64,000 bases of DNA. Source: G963665495 sp963667575. Lineage in GTDB: Bacteria > Desulfobacterota > Desulfovibrionia > Desulfovibrionales > Desulfovibrionaceae. This document shows, piece by piece, positions 36,958 through 45,763 of the stretch. The notes under the pieces are model-generated. The model had not been told where the DNA came from and made no database searches. It saw only the letters and a program-made list of their open reading frames with translations. The position numbers and the translations under genes were made by a program. The stretch covers positions 186,001 through 250,000 of the forward strand of contig CAXXHY010000010.1 of the NCBI GenBank assembly GCA_963667575.2, in the 5' to 3' direction. The first letter of the stretch is position 1, and each line of letters starts with the position of its first letter.

Positions 36958-37989
36958 TCAGAGAATTTGTTCCAGTTGGCGCAGATTTTCTTTGCGCCCG
37001 ATGGCCAGAAGGGTCACACCCGCTTCGATGACGGTTTGCGGGGGCGGATTGTAAAGCATTTCACCATTGAGCTGCTTGATGGCCACAATGATCAGGTTGA
37101 AACGGGGGCGGATCTGGGATTGGATCAGATCCTTTTCAACCAGTTCTGATTTTCCTCCAACCACGAGTTCTTCGAGCTGCAGGTCGATGCCTCCGCGCAT
37201 GGCCAGTTCCAGAAAGGAAATCACTGCAGGCCGCAGCACGGACTGAGCCATACGTACGCCGCCAATGGTATGCGGCATGACCACCCTGTCGGCGCCGGCA
37301 AGTTCGAGCCTGTGGATATGGCGAGAATCGTCACAGCGGGCGATAATCAGAATGTCGGCTTTGACCTGGCGGGCCGTGAGCACCACGTATACATTTGATG
37401 CCTCACGATCCAGTGTGGTCACAAGGGAACGGGCTCGGTCGAGCCCTGCTGCCAGCAGCACCTGGTCGGAAGTGGCATCTCCCTGCACGTAGAGAATTTC
37501 CTCGTCTTCCAGCTCCAGTATCAGGTCTTCATTTTGTTCGATCACCACCACCGGAAGACCTTCTTCCTTGATTTCCTTGGCCACGATGGAACCGATCCGG
37601 CCATATCCGCAGACAATGAAATGATCTTTGAGTCGGTCGATTTTGTGCTGCATGTGTTTTCTCCCAAGTATGTGGTGCAGGCGGCCTTCCACCACGAGTT
37701 GCGCAATGGTACCGGCTATGAACATGAACGTGCCCACACCCACGAGAATCAGTGCGGAGGTAAAGAGACGCCCGGCACGGCTCAATTCGTGAACTTCCTG
37801 AAAGCCTACGGTTGAGAGCGTAATCATGGACATGTAAAAGCTGTCCCAGAAATCCCAACCTTCCAGGTACATGTAGCCGAAAGAGGAACCGAACAGAATA
37901 AGCAGCAGGCCGATGATACCGATGGTCAACGGCAGGAATGAGCCCATTCTGCTTTCCAGGGCATGCAGTTTGATACGGGGGCGTTTCAT
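36958..37989 (-). CDS. Two-TM potassium-channel-like protein with RCK (TrkA-N) domain
   Basis: The protein (343 aa) has two TM helices around a pore loop, then a Rossmann RCK domain (FIVCGYGRIGSIVAKEI) and a TrkA-C domain, the MthK/Kch layout. The filter reads TVGFQEV instead of TVGYGD, so the glycine of the GYG triplet is replaced by Gln and the Tyr by Phe; selectivity may differ from classical K channels. GAGGA precedes the ATG. The gene starts 7 bp after the uvrB stop, so they are likely co-transcribed. Confidence 0.9.
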   Translation of the reverse strand: MKRPRIKLHALESRMGSFLPLTIGIIGLLLILFGSSFGYMYLEGWDFWDSFYMSMITLSTVGFQEVHELSRAGRLFTSALILVGVGTFMFIAGTIAQLVVEGRLHHILGRKHMQHKIDRLKDHFIVCGYGRIGSIVAKEIKEEGLPVVVIEQNEDLILELEDEEILYVQGDATSDQVLLAAGLDRARSLVTTLDREASNVYVVLTARQVKADILIIARCDDSRHIHRLELAGADRVVMPHTIGGVRMAQSVLRPAVISFLELAMRGGIDLQLEELVVGGKSELVEKDLIQSQIRPRFNLIIVAIKQLNGEMLYNPPPQTVIEAGVTLLAIGRKENLRQLEQIL

Positions 37990-37996
37990 AACGTCC

Positions 37997-40042
37997 TCAG
38001 GATGCGGCGATCAGTTGTTCCCGCAGTACTTTGATGCGGTCCCGCAACTCCGCTGCGCGCTCGAACTCCAACTCCTTGGCAGCGTCTCGCATCTGTTTTT
38101 CCAGTTTTTTGATTTCCTTTCCAATCAGCTCCGGGTCGCTGAGATAAGCGGCGTGTTCTTCGTTTCTCACGCCTTTCCCGCCATACGCAGGAGACTGTTC
38201 CGCGGCATCCGCGTACGTTGCCGCTATTTTTGTCTGCGAGTAGATACTTTCCAGGATGTTGGTCATATCCTTGCGTACGGACATGGGTGTAATACCATGT
38301 TCTTCATTATGCGCCAGCTGTTTTTCTCGACGCCGCTGGGTCTCCTCCATGGCTTCACGCATGGAGCGCGTTTCCTTGTCCGCGTAAAGCAGAACCTGTC
38401 CCTGAACATTGCGTGCGGCTCGTCCGAATGTCTGGATCAATGATCTGGCCGAACGCAGGAAGCCCTCCTTATCGGCATCCAGGATGGCCACCAGAGACAC
38501 CTCAGGGATATCCAGGCCTTCTCGCAGCAGATTGATGCCGACCAGCGTAAAGAATTCGCCTTTTCGCAAAGACTGGATAATGGCCACCCGCTCGAGCGTA
38601 TCGATGTCCGAGTGGAGATAACGCGCCGGATGACCCATATTGTTAAAGTATTCGGTTAAGTCTTCAGCCATGCGCTTGGTCAGGGTGGTAACCAGAACCC
38701 GTTCGTTTTTTGCCTGTCTTTTTTTGCATTCCGCGAGCAGGTCGTCCACCTGTCCCTTTGTCGGGCGGATTTCAATCTGCGGATCCACCAGCCCTGTGGG
38801 GCGGATGATCTGCTCCACTATCAAGCCCTGCGCACGCTCCAGCTCCCAGGGGCCCGGCGTGGCGGATACGTATACGGCCTGGTTGATGCGTTCGAGGAAT
38901 TCCTCAAAGCGCAGCGGCCGGTTATCCAGTGCGGATGGCAGGCGGAAACCGTAATCCACCAGCGTGGACTTGCGCGAGCGGTCTCCATTGAACATGCCCC
39001 CGACCTGGGGAATGGTGATATGGGATTCATCCACGAAAATGACGAAGTCATCCGGGAAGTAATCCAGCAGACAGGCTGGTGGCTGTCCGGGCGAACGTTT
39101 GTCCAGGTGCATGGAATAATTTTCAATACCCGTACAGTATCCGAGCTGCTCGATCATCTCCAGATCCATCATGGTCCGTTGCTCGAGCCGCTGCATCTCC
39201 ACCAGCTGGTTGTTGTCCTGAAAGTAGTTCAGCCGATCGTGCAGTTCGACACGGATGTCTTCAATGGCCCGCTGCAGGTTGTCCTGGTCGGAAACATAGT
39301 GGCTGGCAGGGAAGATGACGGTTTTGCTCAGTTCCCCGAGCATTTCCCCGGTTAACGGATCAACCTCGAACATACGCTCGATTTCATCGCCGAAGAACTC
39401 CAGGCGAATGGCGCGTTGATGATGATAGGCCGGGATGACCTCCACCACATCGCCCCGAACCCGGAACGTACCGCGGTGAAAATCGTACTCGTTCCGTTCG
39501 TACTGCACTTCCACCAGGCGTTTGAGAAGCGCATCCTGCGAAAGCTGCTGCCCCACTTCAACGGGGATGACCAGTTTGGCGTAATATTCCGGCGAACCCA
39601 GACCATAGATGCAGGAAACAGAGGCAACGATCAATACGTCGCGTCTGGTCAGCAAGGCGTGGGTAGCCGCATGGCGCAGCTTGTCGATGTCGTCGTTTAT
39701 GGAACTGTCTTTTTCAATATAAGTGTCCGACTGCGGTACGTATGCCTCCGGCTGATAGTAATCGTAATAACTGACGAAGTATTCAACGGCATTATGAGGA
39801 AACAGTCCGCGGAATTCATTATACAGCTGGGCGGCAAGTGTTTTGTTGGGTGCCAGAACCAGAGCCGGTCGCTGGCATGCTGCCACCACCTGGGCCATAG
39901 TATAGGTTTTTCCCGATCCGGTGACACCCAGCAGAACCTGGTCCTTCACTCCCTGATTGATATTTGTAGCCAGTTGGCTTATGGCCTCTGGCTGGTCCCC
40001 TGTGGGTTGAAATGGGCTTTCAATTTGAAAAAGAGTACTCAT
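37997..40042 (-). CDS. uvrB: Excinuclease ABC subunit UvrB
   Basis: UvrB is the damage-verifying helicase-like subunit of nucleotide excision repair. Walker A GVTGSGKTYT is near residue 39, the beta-hairpin region is YYDYYQPEAYVPQSDTYIEK, helicase motifs include VDESHIT and GINLLREGLDIPE, and a C-terminal UVR domain (FERAAELRDRIKVLREQ) binds UvrC. The 681-aa length is typical. AAGGGA lies 4 nt before the ATG. The channel gene follows in the same direction. uvrA and uvrC are not in the window. Confidence 0.97.
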   Translation of the reverse strand: MSTLFQIESPFQPTGDQPEAISQLATNINQGVKDQVLLGVTGSGKTYTMAQVVAACQRPALVLAPNKTLAAQLYNEFRGLFPHNAVEYFVSYYDYYQPEAYVPQSDTYIEKDSSINDDIDKLRHAATHALLTRRDVLIVASVSCIYGLGSPEYYAKLVIPVEVGQQLSQDALLKRLVEVQYERNEYDFHRGTFRVRGDVVEVIPAYHHQRAIRLEFFGDEIERMFEVDPLTGEMLGELSKTVIFPASHYVSDQDNLQRAIEDIRVELHDRLNYFQDNNQLVEMQRLEQRTMMDLEMIEQLGYCTGIENYSMHLDKRSPGQPPACLLDYFPDDFVIFVDESHITIPQVGGMFNGDRSRKSTLVDYGFRLPSALDNRPLRFEEFLERINQAVYVSATPGPWELERAQGLIVEQIIRPTGLVDPQIEIRPTKGQVDDLLAECKKRQAKNERVLVTTLTKRMAEDLTEYFNNMGHPARYLHSDIDTLERVAIIQSLRKGEFFTLVGINLLREGLDIPEVSLVAILDADKEGFLRSARSLIQTFGRAARNVQGQVLLYADKETRSMREAMEETQRRREKQLAHNEEHGITPMSVRKDMTNILESIYSQTKIAATYADAAEQSPAYGGKGVRNEEHAAYLSDPELIGKEIKKLEKQMRDAAKELEFERAAELRDRIKVLREQLIAAS

Positions 40043-40190
40043 GGAATCCCTTGTTGCGTCTGATGGAACACTTTCGGCATGAGGGTATGTGACTTGCCAA
40101 AGCCGGAAGCTGTCCGTATTGTTCGTGCAACACCTTATACCGAATGCTGAACGCGCCGTCGACCATCGGCGTTTCTAAGGAGGAAATCGA

Positions 40191-40673
40191 ATGGAAGTCA
40201 AAATTGCTGTCCCAGGGCATGCCTTGCCAGTGGACCGCGCTTGGGTGGTAACCATGGTCATAAAAAGTTTCAAGGGCCGCAAGAACGTGGATATCCACCT
40301 GTTTCGTACGGGCTATGATGCGGAAGCCGAAGGCCAGGACCCCAAGTATGACTGGGATGTGCTCATTGGAGATCCCATGCATCCCGATATGGATCTTGAT
40401 CCGCTGAAAACACGTTTGACCGTCTTTGAGTCCTTCACCCTCGAAGAGCGCGATCAGTTGATCGAATATCTCAAGGAACGTTATGACGAGCGCCTTGCTT
40501 CAATAATTGCCGGACCGCTTGATCTGCCCATCCCTCTTGGATTGCCGCCGCTATCGAGCATTCCCGAAGGAAAAACCCTGGGATTTATTCGTTTTGAAAA
40601 AATTCCCAACTACACCCTTCCCTTTACTGTTCACGGTTTTTACGACCTCTCGCAGCACGAACCGTTGGTGTAG
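40191..40673 (+). CDS. Conserved-looking protein of unknown function
   Basis: This 160-aa soluble protein is preceded by a perfect AAGGAGG site and ended by a strong terminator, so it is a real single-gene unit that may be well expressed. It contains KNVDIHLFRTGYDAEAEGQ, an acidic segment around GDPMHPDMDLDP, and a proline-rich stretch DLPIPLGLPPLSSIPEG. No domain was recognised and there is no signal peptide or TM segment. It is divergent from uvrB, sharing a 148-bp promoter region. Confidence 0.82.
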   Translation: MEVKIAVPGHALPVDRAWVVTMVIKSFKGRKNVDIHLFRTGYDAEAEGQDPKYDWDVLIGDPMHPDMDLDPLKTRLTVFESFTLEERDQLIEYLKERYDERLASIIAGPLDLPIPLGLPPLSSIPEGKTLGFIRFEKIPNYTLPFTVHGFYDLSQHEPLV

Positions 40674-40688
40674 GGATAACATGCCTTC

Positions 40689-40718
40689 AAGGCCCGGATA
40701 TTTTCCGGGCCTTTTTTT
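40689..40718 (+). terminator. Rho-independent terminator after the 40191 gene
   Basis: A 10-bp stem, AAGGCCCGGA/TCCGGGCCTT, with a short AT loop is followed by a T7 run. Confidence 0.92.
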
Positions 40719-40827
40719 ACGTCCTACCTGATTTTCTTTTTATCAATCAGCAAAATTTTAGTTCTTGCTTGAAGCAGATTTTTCATGCTGTATCTTTGTC
40801 TTGCTTTTGCTCTCTTGTTCCGCATTA

Positions 40828-40853
40828 TAAACTCTCTGCGGTATTACCGATGC
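40828..40853 (+). promoter_or_regulatory. Candidate sigma-28 (FliA-type) promoter for the second chemoreceptor
   Basis: TAAA at 40828-40831 is followed, 14 bp later, by ACCGATGC (40846-40853), close to the flagellar sigma-28 pattern TAAA-N15-GCCGATAA with one base shorter spacing. It lies about 120 bp before a chemoreceptor gene, the class usually controlled by this factor. Confidence 0.35.
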
Positions 40854-40974
40854 TCACTCATATATCAATAGAAATAATTATATTGTCAGAGTGACTACAA
40901 TAATTATATGTAGACTATATAAGATGTCCACGAGAAAGGGATATCCTACAAAAATACTATTATCGGGGGAGATT

Positions 40975-42777
40975 GTGAAAAACTGGAACATACATAAAAA
41001 ACTACTGATACTTTTTTTTATTTCCGCATTTGCAGCAATTATTATTTTTTCCGCTGGTATGTACTCCTCAAATCAACTTGCTGATGCTGGTGCAAATGTA
41101 TCACAAAAAATAATGCTGGATGGCGAAAAAGATAAAATAAAGACAGCAACAGATTCCATCGCCAGTGCATTGGCAGTTTCTTTAAAAGGGATAAAGGACA
41201 GTGACAAACAAATTGAGATATTGCGTAAGTCCATTAAGGATTATTTTTTCGAGGCAGATAAATCCGGATACTATTTTGCTTATAAAGGAACAGTCAATGT
41301 AGCTCATGCGGCGAAACCTGAACTTCAGGGCAAGGACTTGAAGGATCTCAAGGGCACTGACGGAGTTTACAGCATTCGCGAACTCAATGAACTGGCGCAT
41401 GCCGGAGGGGATTTTCTGTATTTCACCTTTGACAAACCAGGAAAAGGCATTCAACCCAAACTGGGATATGCCACGATGATCCCGGGAACGGACTACTGGA
41501 TCGGTACGGGAATATATATCGACAACATTGAAGACGAATCCGCAGCCATTGCCGCGACCATGCACGAAAAAAGCAGCAAAATGATGATCCTTGAAGGCAT
41601 CATTTTTGTTGTGCTCTTTTTCCTGCTGCTTTTGCCCATGAGCCTGATGATCTCCCGGGGCATTGTCCACCCCATACGCGAAACCACGGAAGCCGCTGAA
41701 AGTATCGCAGCCGGAAACTTCGACATTACCCTGCAGGCTAACGGCAAGGATGAAGTAAGCCTTCTGCAAAAAGCCCTGAACTCCATGGCTGCAGAATTGC
41801 GGGATATGGTCCGGGATTTGTCACAAAAAGAGCAGCAAGCATCTTCAAAAGCCGAAGAGGCCCGGCAGGCCATGAAACAGGTGCAGTCCGCCAAAGAAGA
41901 AGCTGATCGCAAGACCGGCGACCTGATGCTGGCTGCTGACGAACTCGAGTCAGTGGTTTCCATCCTCTCAAGTTCGTCGGAAGAACTCTCGGCGCAGATC
42001 GAACAGTCCAGCCATGGGGCTGAAATCCAGTCCTCCCGTGTGTCCGAATCAGCGACGTCCATGGAGCAAATGGAGGCCATTGTCCTGGAAGTTGCCCAGA
42101 ATGCGGCGCAGGCTGCTGAAACCGCGGATGAAACAAAGGTGAAAGCCCAGGAAGGCGCGGCTGTGGTTAAAAGCGCAATCAATGGAATAGAGGCGGTGCA
42201 CAAACAATTCACCACCATCAAAAATGATATTGATCAGTTGGGACAGCAGGCCCAGAGTATCGGCCAGATTATGGATGTTATCTCTGACATAGCCGATCAG
42301 ACCAACCTGCTGGCTCTGAATGCGGCCATCGAAGCCGCTCGTGCCGGCGAAGCAGGACGCGGGTTCGCCGTGGTCGCAGATGAAGTCCGCAAACTTGCTG
42401 AAAAAACCATGTCCGCCACAAAAGAAGTCGGCCAGGCGATCAGTGATATTCAGGAAGGAACCAGGCGAAACATAGAGAGTGTCGAGCAGTCGGTTGTCAC
42501 CATTCAGAAAACAACGGAACTTGCGGACCAGTCCGGCAGATCTCTGGAAGCCATCGTGGCCATGGTGGATTCCACCACCGACCAGGTACGGTCCATCGCC
42601 ACCGCTGCCGAAGAGCAATCTTCCGCCAGTAGCGAAATCAATCGCAATATCGCCGAGATCAATCAGATCTCCATGGAAACAGCAACAACCATGCGGGAAT
42701 CCTCAGATGCTGTTGTGCAGCTTTCACAGCAAGCCATGGTGATCAAAGGCCTCATTGACAAAATGAAGAGTGAATAA
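40975..42777 (+). CDS. Methyl-accepting chemotaxis protein with single-Cache sensor
   Basis: This 600-aa receptor has an N-terminal TM (KKLLILFFISAFAAIIIFSAG), a periplasmic sCache_2-type domain (KSGYYFAYKGTVNVAHA, DLKGTDGVYSIRELNELA, GYATMIPGTDYWIGTGIYID), a second TM, HAMP, and the signalling tip DQTNLLALNAAIEAARAGEAG. GTG 40975 is taken as start because GGGGGA precedes it; the frame is open to an ATG at 40891 without such a site. The cytoplasmic half is very similar to the receptor at 31129 around the tip. There is no CheR-binding pentapeptide at the end. Confidence 0.93.
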   Translation: MKNWNIHKKLLILFFISAFAAIIIFSAGMYSSNQLADAGANVSQKIMLDGEKDKIKTATDSIASALAVSLKGIKDSDKQIEILRKSIKDYFFEADKSGYYFAYKGTVNVAHAAKPELQGKDLKDLKGTDGVYSIRELNELAHAGGDFLYFTFDKPGKGIQPKLGYATMIPGTDYWIGTGIYIDNIEDESAAIAATMHEKSSKMMILEGIIFVVLFFLLLLPMSLMISRGIVHPIRETTEAAESIAAGNFDITLQANGKDEVSLLQKALNSMAAELRDMVRDLSQKEQQASSKAEEARQAMKQVQSAKEEADRKTGDLMLAADELESVVSILSSSSEELSAQIEQSSHGAEIQSSRVSESATSMEQMEAIVLEVAQNAAQAAETADETKVKAQEGAAVVKSAINGIEAVHKQFTTIKNDIDQLGQQAQSIGQIMDVISDIADQTNLLALNAAIEAARAGEAGRGFAVVADEVRKLAEKTMSATKEVGQAISDIQEGTRRNIESVEQSVVTIQKTTELADQSGRSLEAIVAMVDSTTDQVRSIATAAEEQSSASSEINRNIAEINQISMETATTMRESSDAVVQLSQQAMVIKGLIDKMKSE

Positions 42778-42803
42778 TCCTGCCAGGGGTTTCGATTCTT
42801 ACG

Positions 42804-42841
42804 CAAAAAAACAGGCTGCAGTCATGCGGCCTGTTTTTTTG
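42804..42841 (+). terminator. Rho-independent terminator after the second chemoreceptor gene
   Basis: The arms AAAAAACAGGC and GCCTGTTTTTT enclose a 12-nt loop and continue into a T-run. Confidence 0.9.
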
Positions 42842-42850
42842 CGTATCATA

Positions 42851-42974
42851 AGGTGGTCAAAATATTCCATGTAACGGACAAAATATGCAATTGAACGAAG
42901 CCTGTGGAACCAGAAATGATACCGCACCTGCTTGCTTCATTGACCACCTGTGCGTATCCTCCGGGAAGGAGGAT
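42851..42974 (+). promoter_or_regulatory. Structured leader with ribosome-binding-site-sequestering hairpin
   Basis: A perfect 10-bp inverted repeat, AGGTGGTCAA (42851-42860) and TTGACCACCT (42940-42949), spans 79 nt. Directly after it ATCCTCC (42956-42962) pairs with GGAGGAT (42968-42974) over a 5-nt loop, burying the AAGGAGGA ribosome binding site of the next gene. GCGTATC also occurs as a direct repeat at both ends (42841 and 42952). Confidence 0.6.
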
Positions 42975-42979
42975 GTCTC

Positions 42980-44587
42980 ATGTCATCTCAACTTAATGAA
43001 ACCTCAGTCTCCCTGATGCATGATGCGTCGGGCTGGCTTTTATGTTCGGATGTATTTGTTTCAGACCGGCCTGGCGAAGTCGCTGGGCTGTCATCTGTTT
43101 TCGGCAGCAAAGGCGCCACGATCGAACATTTCTTTTTCAACAGATCCGAGGATCCGCACCGCGTCCGCCTGGCCGTTCGTTGCAAAAGCGCGGCCCATGG
43201 GGGAGAACTTGCGGATTCTTTGCTGCAGCACGGACGTTTCACCCATCCTGAAACGAATGGCGAAAGCAACTGCCGTGTTGTCGATCCGGCCGGATTGTTG
43301 CAAATCAAGGTGTCTCTTGAAGACAAGCCCGGCACCCTGGCCCGATTTGGTGAAATTCTGAAAAAATACGACGCCAATGTCATTCATCTGGAGTTCGACA
43401 AAAAGGAAACAGCAGGTATCGCCCAGGTGTCGCTGGCTACACCGGTGCCCGAAATGCTGGAACTTCTGCTGCAGCATCTGACCCGGGATGACTTTCATTT
43501 TACAGTGGCCTGGCACGGCGACGGCGATTCCATAGATGCGATAATCGGGCTGAACCAGGTGGAAACCTTTTTGTTCAAGCTGCGGGCCATATTGCCTCAG
43601 GACAAGATCGACGAGCTTTCCGAACTTTTGCATACGTCCGATGAAATGCGCCAGGCCCTGTTCGATTTCCGGCGCGAAGCCGGTGAGAATGAAGACTCCA
43701 TGGCCACTTCAGAGGTTTTCAGTCATATCCTGCATCTGGCCGCTGCTTCCCTTGGCAAGCTCGGACAGAATTTCAGCCTGCAACTCACAGGTCCGCTCCG
43801 TCTGACCCCGCAGGTATCCATGTACATGCTGGCCTGCCCGACGGGCGCCAACTCCTTTCTGTTGCGTACGGATGCCGATTCTACCCTCATTGACTCCAGT
43901 TACGGGCTGTATTTTCCGGATGTCGTCCAGTGGCTCTCCGGCCATGCCATTGATCCGTCGCGGATTACACGCATCGCGTTGACCCACGCCGATGCGGATC
44001 ACGCGGGATGGGCCTCTCCCATGCAGGAAACCTACGGTACGGAAGTCTTCATGCACCCGGACAGCCTGGGCATTTTCGAGCATCAGAACCGGGCATATGG
44101 CAGCGATACGCAGCTCATGGCTCTGAACAGCGCCTATACGCGCCTGATCAACCGGTTGACCGAATTGTCCACACCCAAAAAAATCACCCCGTACCCCCCC
44201 TCCTCGTCCGCTATCAGTCAACGTGGCGCCTTTAAAGTCATAGGTGAATTCCAGGTGGCTGACCTGCATTTTGAAATTCTGGAAAGCCACGGAGGCCATG
44301 TTCCCGCTCAGATTTTTCTGCTCGAACCGGAGTACGGCCTGTTCTTCTGCGGGGATTATCTCATTGACGTGCCCAGTCTCTCGGATCGTACAAAATCCAC
44401 GTTGTCCATAGCGCGCTATCTGATGACCAGCACCAACAGCGACAGCCGCTTGTTCGGCAAGGAAATGCGCGCCTTGAAGGATTTGTTGCGTGAGATACAG
44501 GCTCACATTGCGGACAAGGGCCGCACGGTGATGATTTTTCCCGGGCATGGGGAATTTTACCGTATCAGCGAGACTGACTGGCTGTAG
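42980..44587 (+). CDS. Tandem-ACT metallo-beta-lactamase-fold protein
   Basis: The protein (535 aa) begins with two ACT-like regulatory domains: about residues 15-90 (SDRPGEVAGLSSVFGSKGATI) and about 110-190 (VSLEDKPGTLARFGEILKKY). A helical linker follows, then an MBL-fold hydrolase from about residue 270 with ALTHADADHAGW, a catalytic-site ESHGGHVPAQ, FFCGDYLIDV and a final FPGHGEFYRI. ACT domains usually bind amino acids, so a ligand-controlled hydrolase is likely. ATG 42980 follows AAGGAGGA at ideal spacing; GTG 42950 is an alternative. The ribosome binding site lies in a hairpin. Confidence 0.88.
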   Translation: MSSQLNETSVSLMHDASGWLLCSDVFVSDRPGEVAGLSSVFGSKGATIEHFFFNRSEDPHRVRLAVRCKSAAHGGELADSLLQHGRFTHPETNGESNCRVVDPAGLLQIKVSLEDKPGTLARFGEILKKYDANVIHLEFDKKETAGIAQVSLATPVPEMLELLLQHLTRDDFHFTVAWHGDGDSIDAIIGLNQVETFLFKLRAILPQDKIDELSELLHTSDEMRQALFDFRREAGENEDSMATSEVFSHILHLAAASLGKLGQNFSLQLTGPLRLTPQVSMYMLACPTGANSFLLRTDADSTLIDSSYGLYFPDVVQWLSGHAIDPSRITRIALTHADADHAGWASPMQETYGTEVFMHPDSLGIFEHQNRAYGSDTQLMALNSAYTRLINRLTELSTPKKITPYPPSSSAISQRGAFKVIGEFQVADLHFEILESHGGHVPAQIFLLEPEYGLFFCGDYLIDVPSLSDRTKSTLSIARYLMTSTNSDSRLFGKEMRALKDLLREIQAHIADKGRTVMIFPGHGEFYRISETDWL

Positions 44588-44610
44588 GCGAATAGGCTTG
44601 AATAAACGTA

Positions 44611-44636
44611 AAAAAGCCGCCCGAAGGCGGCTTTTT
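44611..44636. terminator. Bidirectional terminator between the ACT-MBL gene and secF
   Basis: An 11-bp stem, AAAAAGCCGCC/GGCGGCTTTTT, is closed by a CGAA tetraloop. Symmetric A and T runs serve both convergent genes. Confidence 0.93.
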
Positions 44637-44658
44637 GTGCGCTAATGAACAACTGAGG

Positions 44659-45732
44659 TCAGACCGCAGTTGCTTTGGCTTCCTCGATTTCCTCTTTGGG
44701 AACGAGAGCCAGCAGAATGGGGCTGGCCACGAAAACCGAGGAATACGTTCCAACGCCAATGCCGATGAGCAGAGCAAAGGCGAAGTCGTGAATGACACCG
44801 CCGCCGAAGAAGAAGAGACACAGCACAACCAGCAAGGTTGTAAACGAGGTCATGATCGTTCTGCTCAGAGTCTGGTTGACGCTGGAGTTGATGATCTCGC
44901 CGAAGGTCAGTTTCTTGTTCAGCTTGGAGCGCAGATTTTCACGAATCCGGTCAAAAACGATGATCGTATCGTTGAGCGAGTAACCAATGATGGTCAGCAA
45001 GGCGGCAACGATGGTCAGATCGAATTCCTTGTTCAGTAGTGAGAATACGCCCACGGTTATGAGCACGTCGTGTATCAACGCCACAACCGCACCGAGCGCA
45101 TAGTTGAGTTTCAGATACCAGCACAGGGCCAGAGAGACGAGCATGGCCGCTATGGTCAGATAACTGATACTCAGGAATTGTCCGAGCACGTACATGACGA
45201 GCGCGAGTCCGCCGGCCATGAAGCCGGCAGCCCACCATCGGTATTCAAACCGGCCGGAGATGTAGATAGTGATCAGCAAGATGGCGTAGAACATGGCTTC
45301 CAGAGCCTTGGTACGCAAGTCTGCACCCACCTTTGGGCCGACCATTTCCAGTCGCTGAATGGTGAAACCATCTTCACCGACGGCTTTCTGCAAGGATTCC
45401 GTGATCTGGGTCCGGACCTGTTCCGTGGGCACATCCGAGGCGGATATGCGGATAAGGTATTCGTGGTCGGCTTCCATGCCGAAGCGCTGGACCAAAAAGC
45501 CCGGAAGTTTCAGATCCTTGAGATCCTTTTTAACTTCTTCCAGGGAGGCGTCCTTCTTGAAGGACACCTGGACCATGATACCGCCGGCGAAATCAATGCC
45601 GTACTTTGGTCCGCCCTTGATGGCCAGGGAAACAACACCGAGCAGAATAAGCAGGCCGGAAAGCACAAAAGCGACTTTGCGAAAACCGACAAAGTTGAAG
45701 TTGGTATTTTCCTTAATTAAACGCAGTCCCAT
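44659..45732 (-). CDS. secF: Protein translocase subunit SecF
   Basis: SecF is the partner of SecD in the proton-driven complex that completes protein export through SecYEG. It has six TM helices, the N-terminal FAGGIMVQVSF region of the periplasmic domain, and TM4-6 with IGYSLNDTIIVFDRIREN and SRTIMTSFTTLLVV. The 357-aa length is somewhat above the minimum. GAGGAG precedes the ATG. It lies 31 bp after secD in the same operon. Confidence 0.96.
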   Translation of the reverse strand: MGLRLIKENTNFNFVGFRKVAFVLSGLLILLGVVSLAIKGGPKYGIDFAGGIMVQVSFKKDASLEEVKKDLKDLKLPGFLVQRFGMEADHEYLIRISASDVPTEQVRTQITESLQKAVGEDGFTIQRLEMVGPKVGADLRTKALEAMFYAILLITIYISGRFEYRWWAAGFMAGGLALVMYVLGQFLSISYLTIAAMLVSLALCWYLKLNYALGAVVALIHDVLITVGVFSLLNKEFDLTIVAALLTIIGYSLNDTIIVFDRIRENLRSKLNKKLTFGEIINSSVNQTLSRTIMTSFTTLLVVLCLFFFGGGVIHDFAFALLIGIGVGTYSSVFVASPILLALVPKEEIEEAKATAV

Positions 45733-45763
45733 TGATATAGCTCCTCTTTAAACGTGCCCGGCG

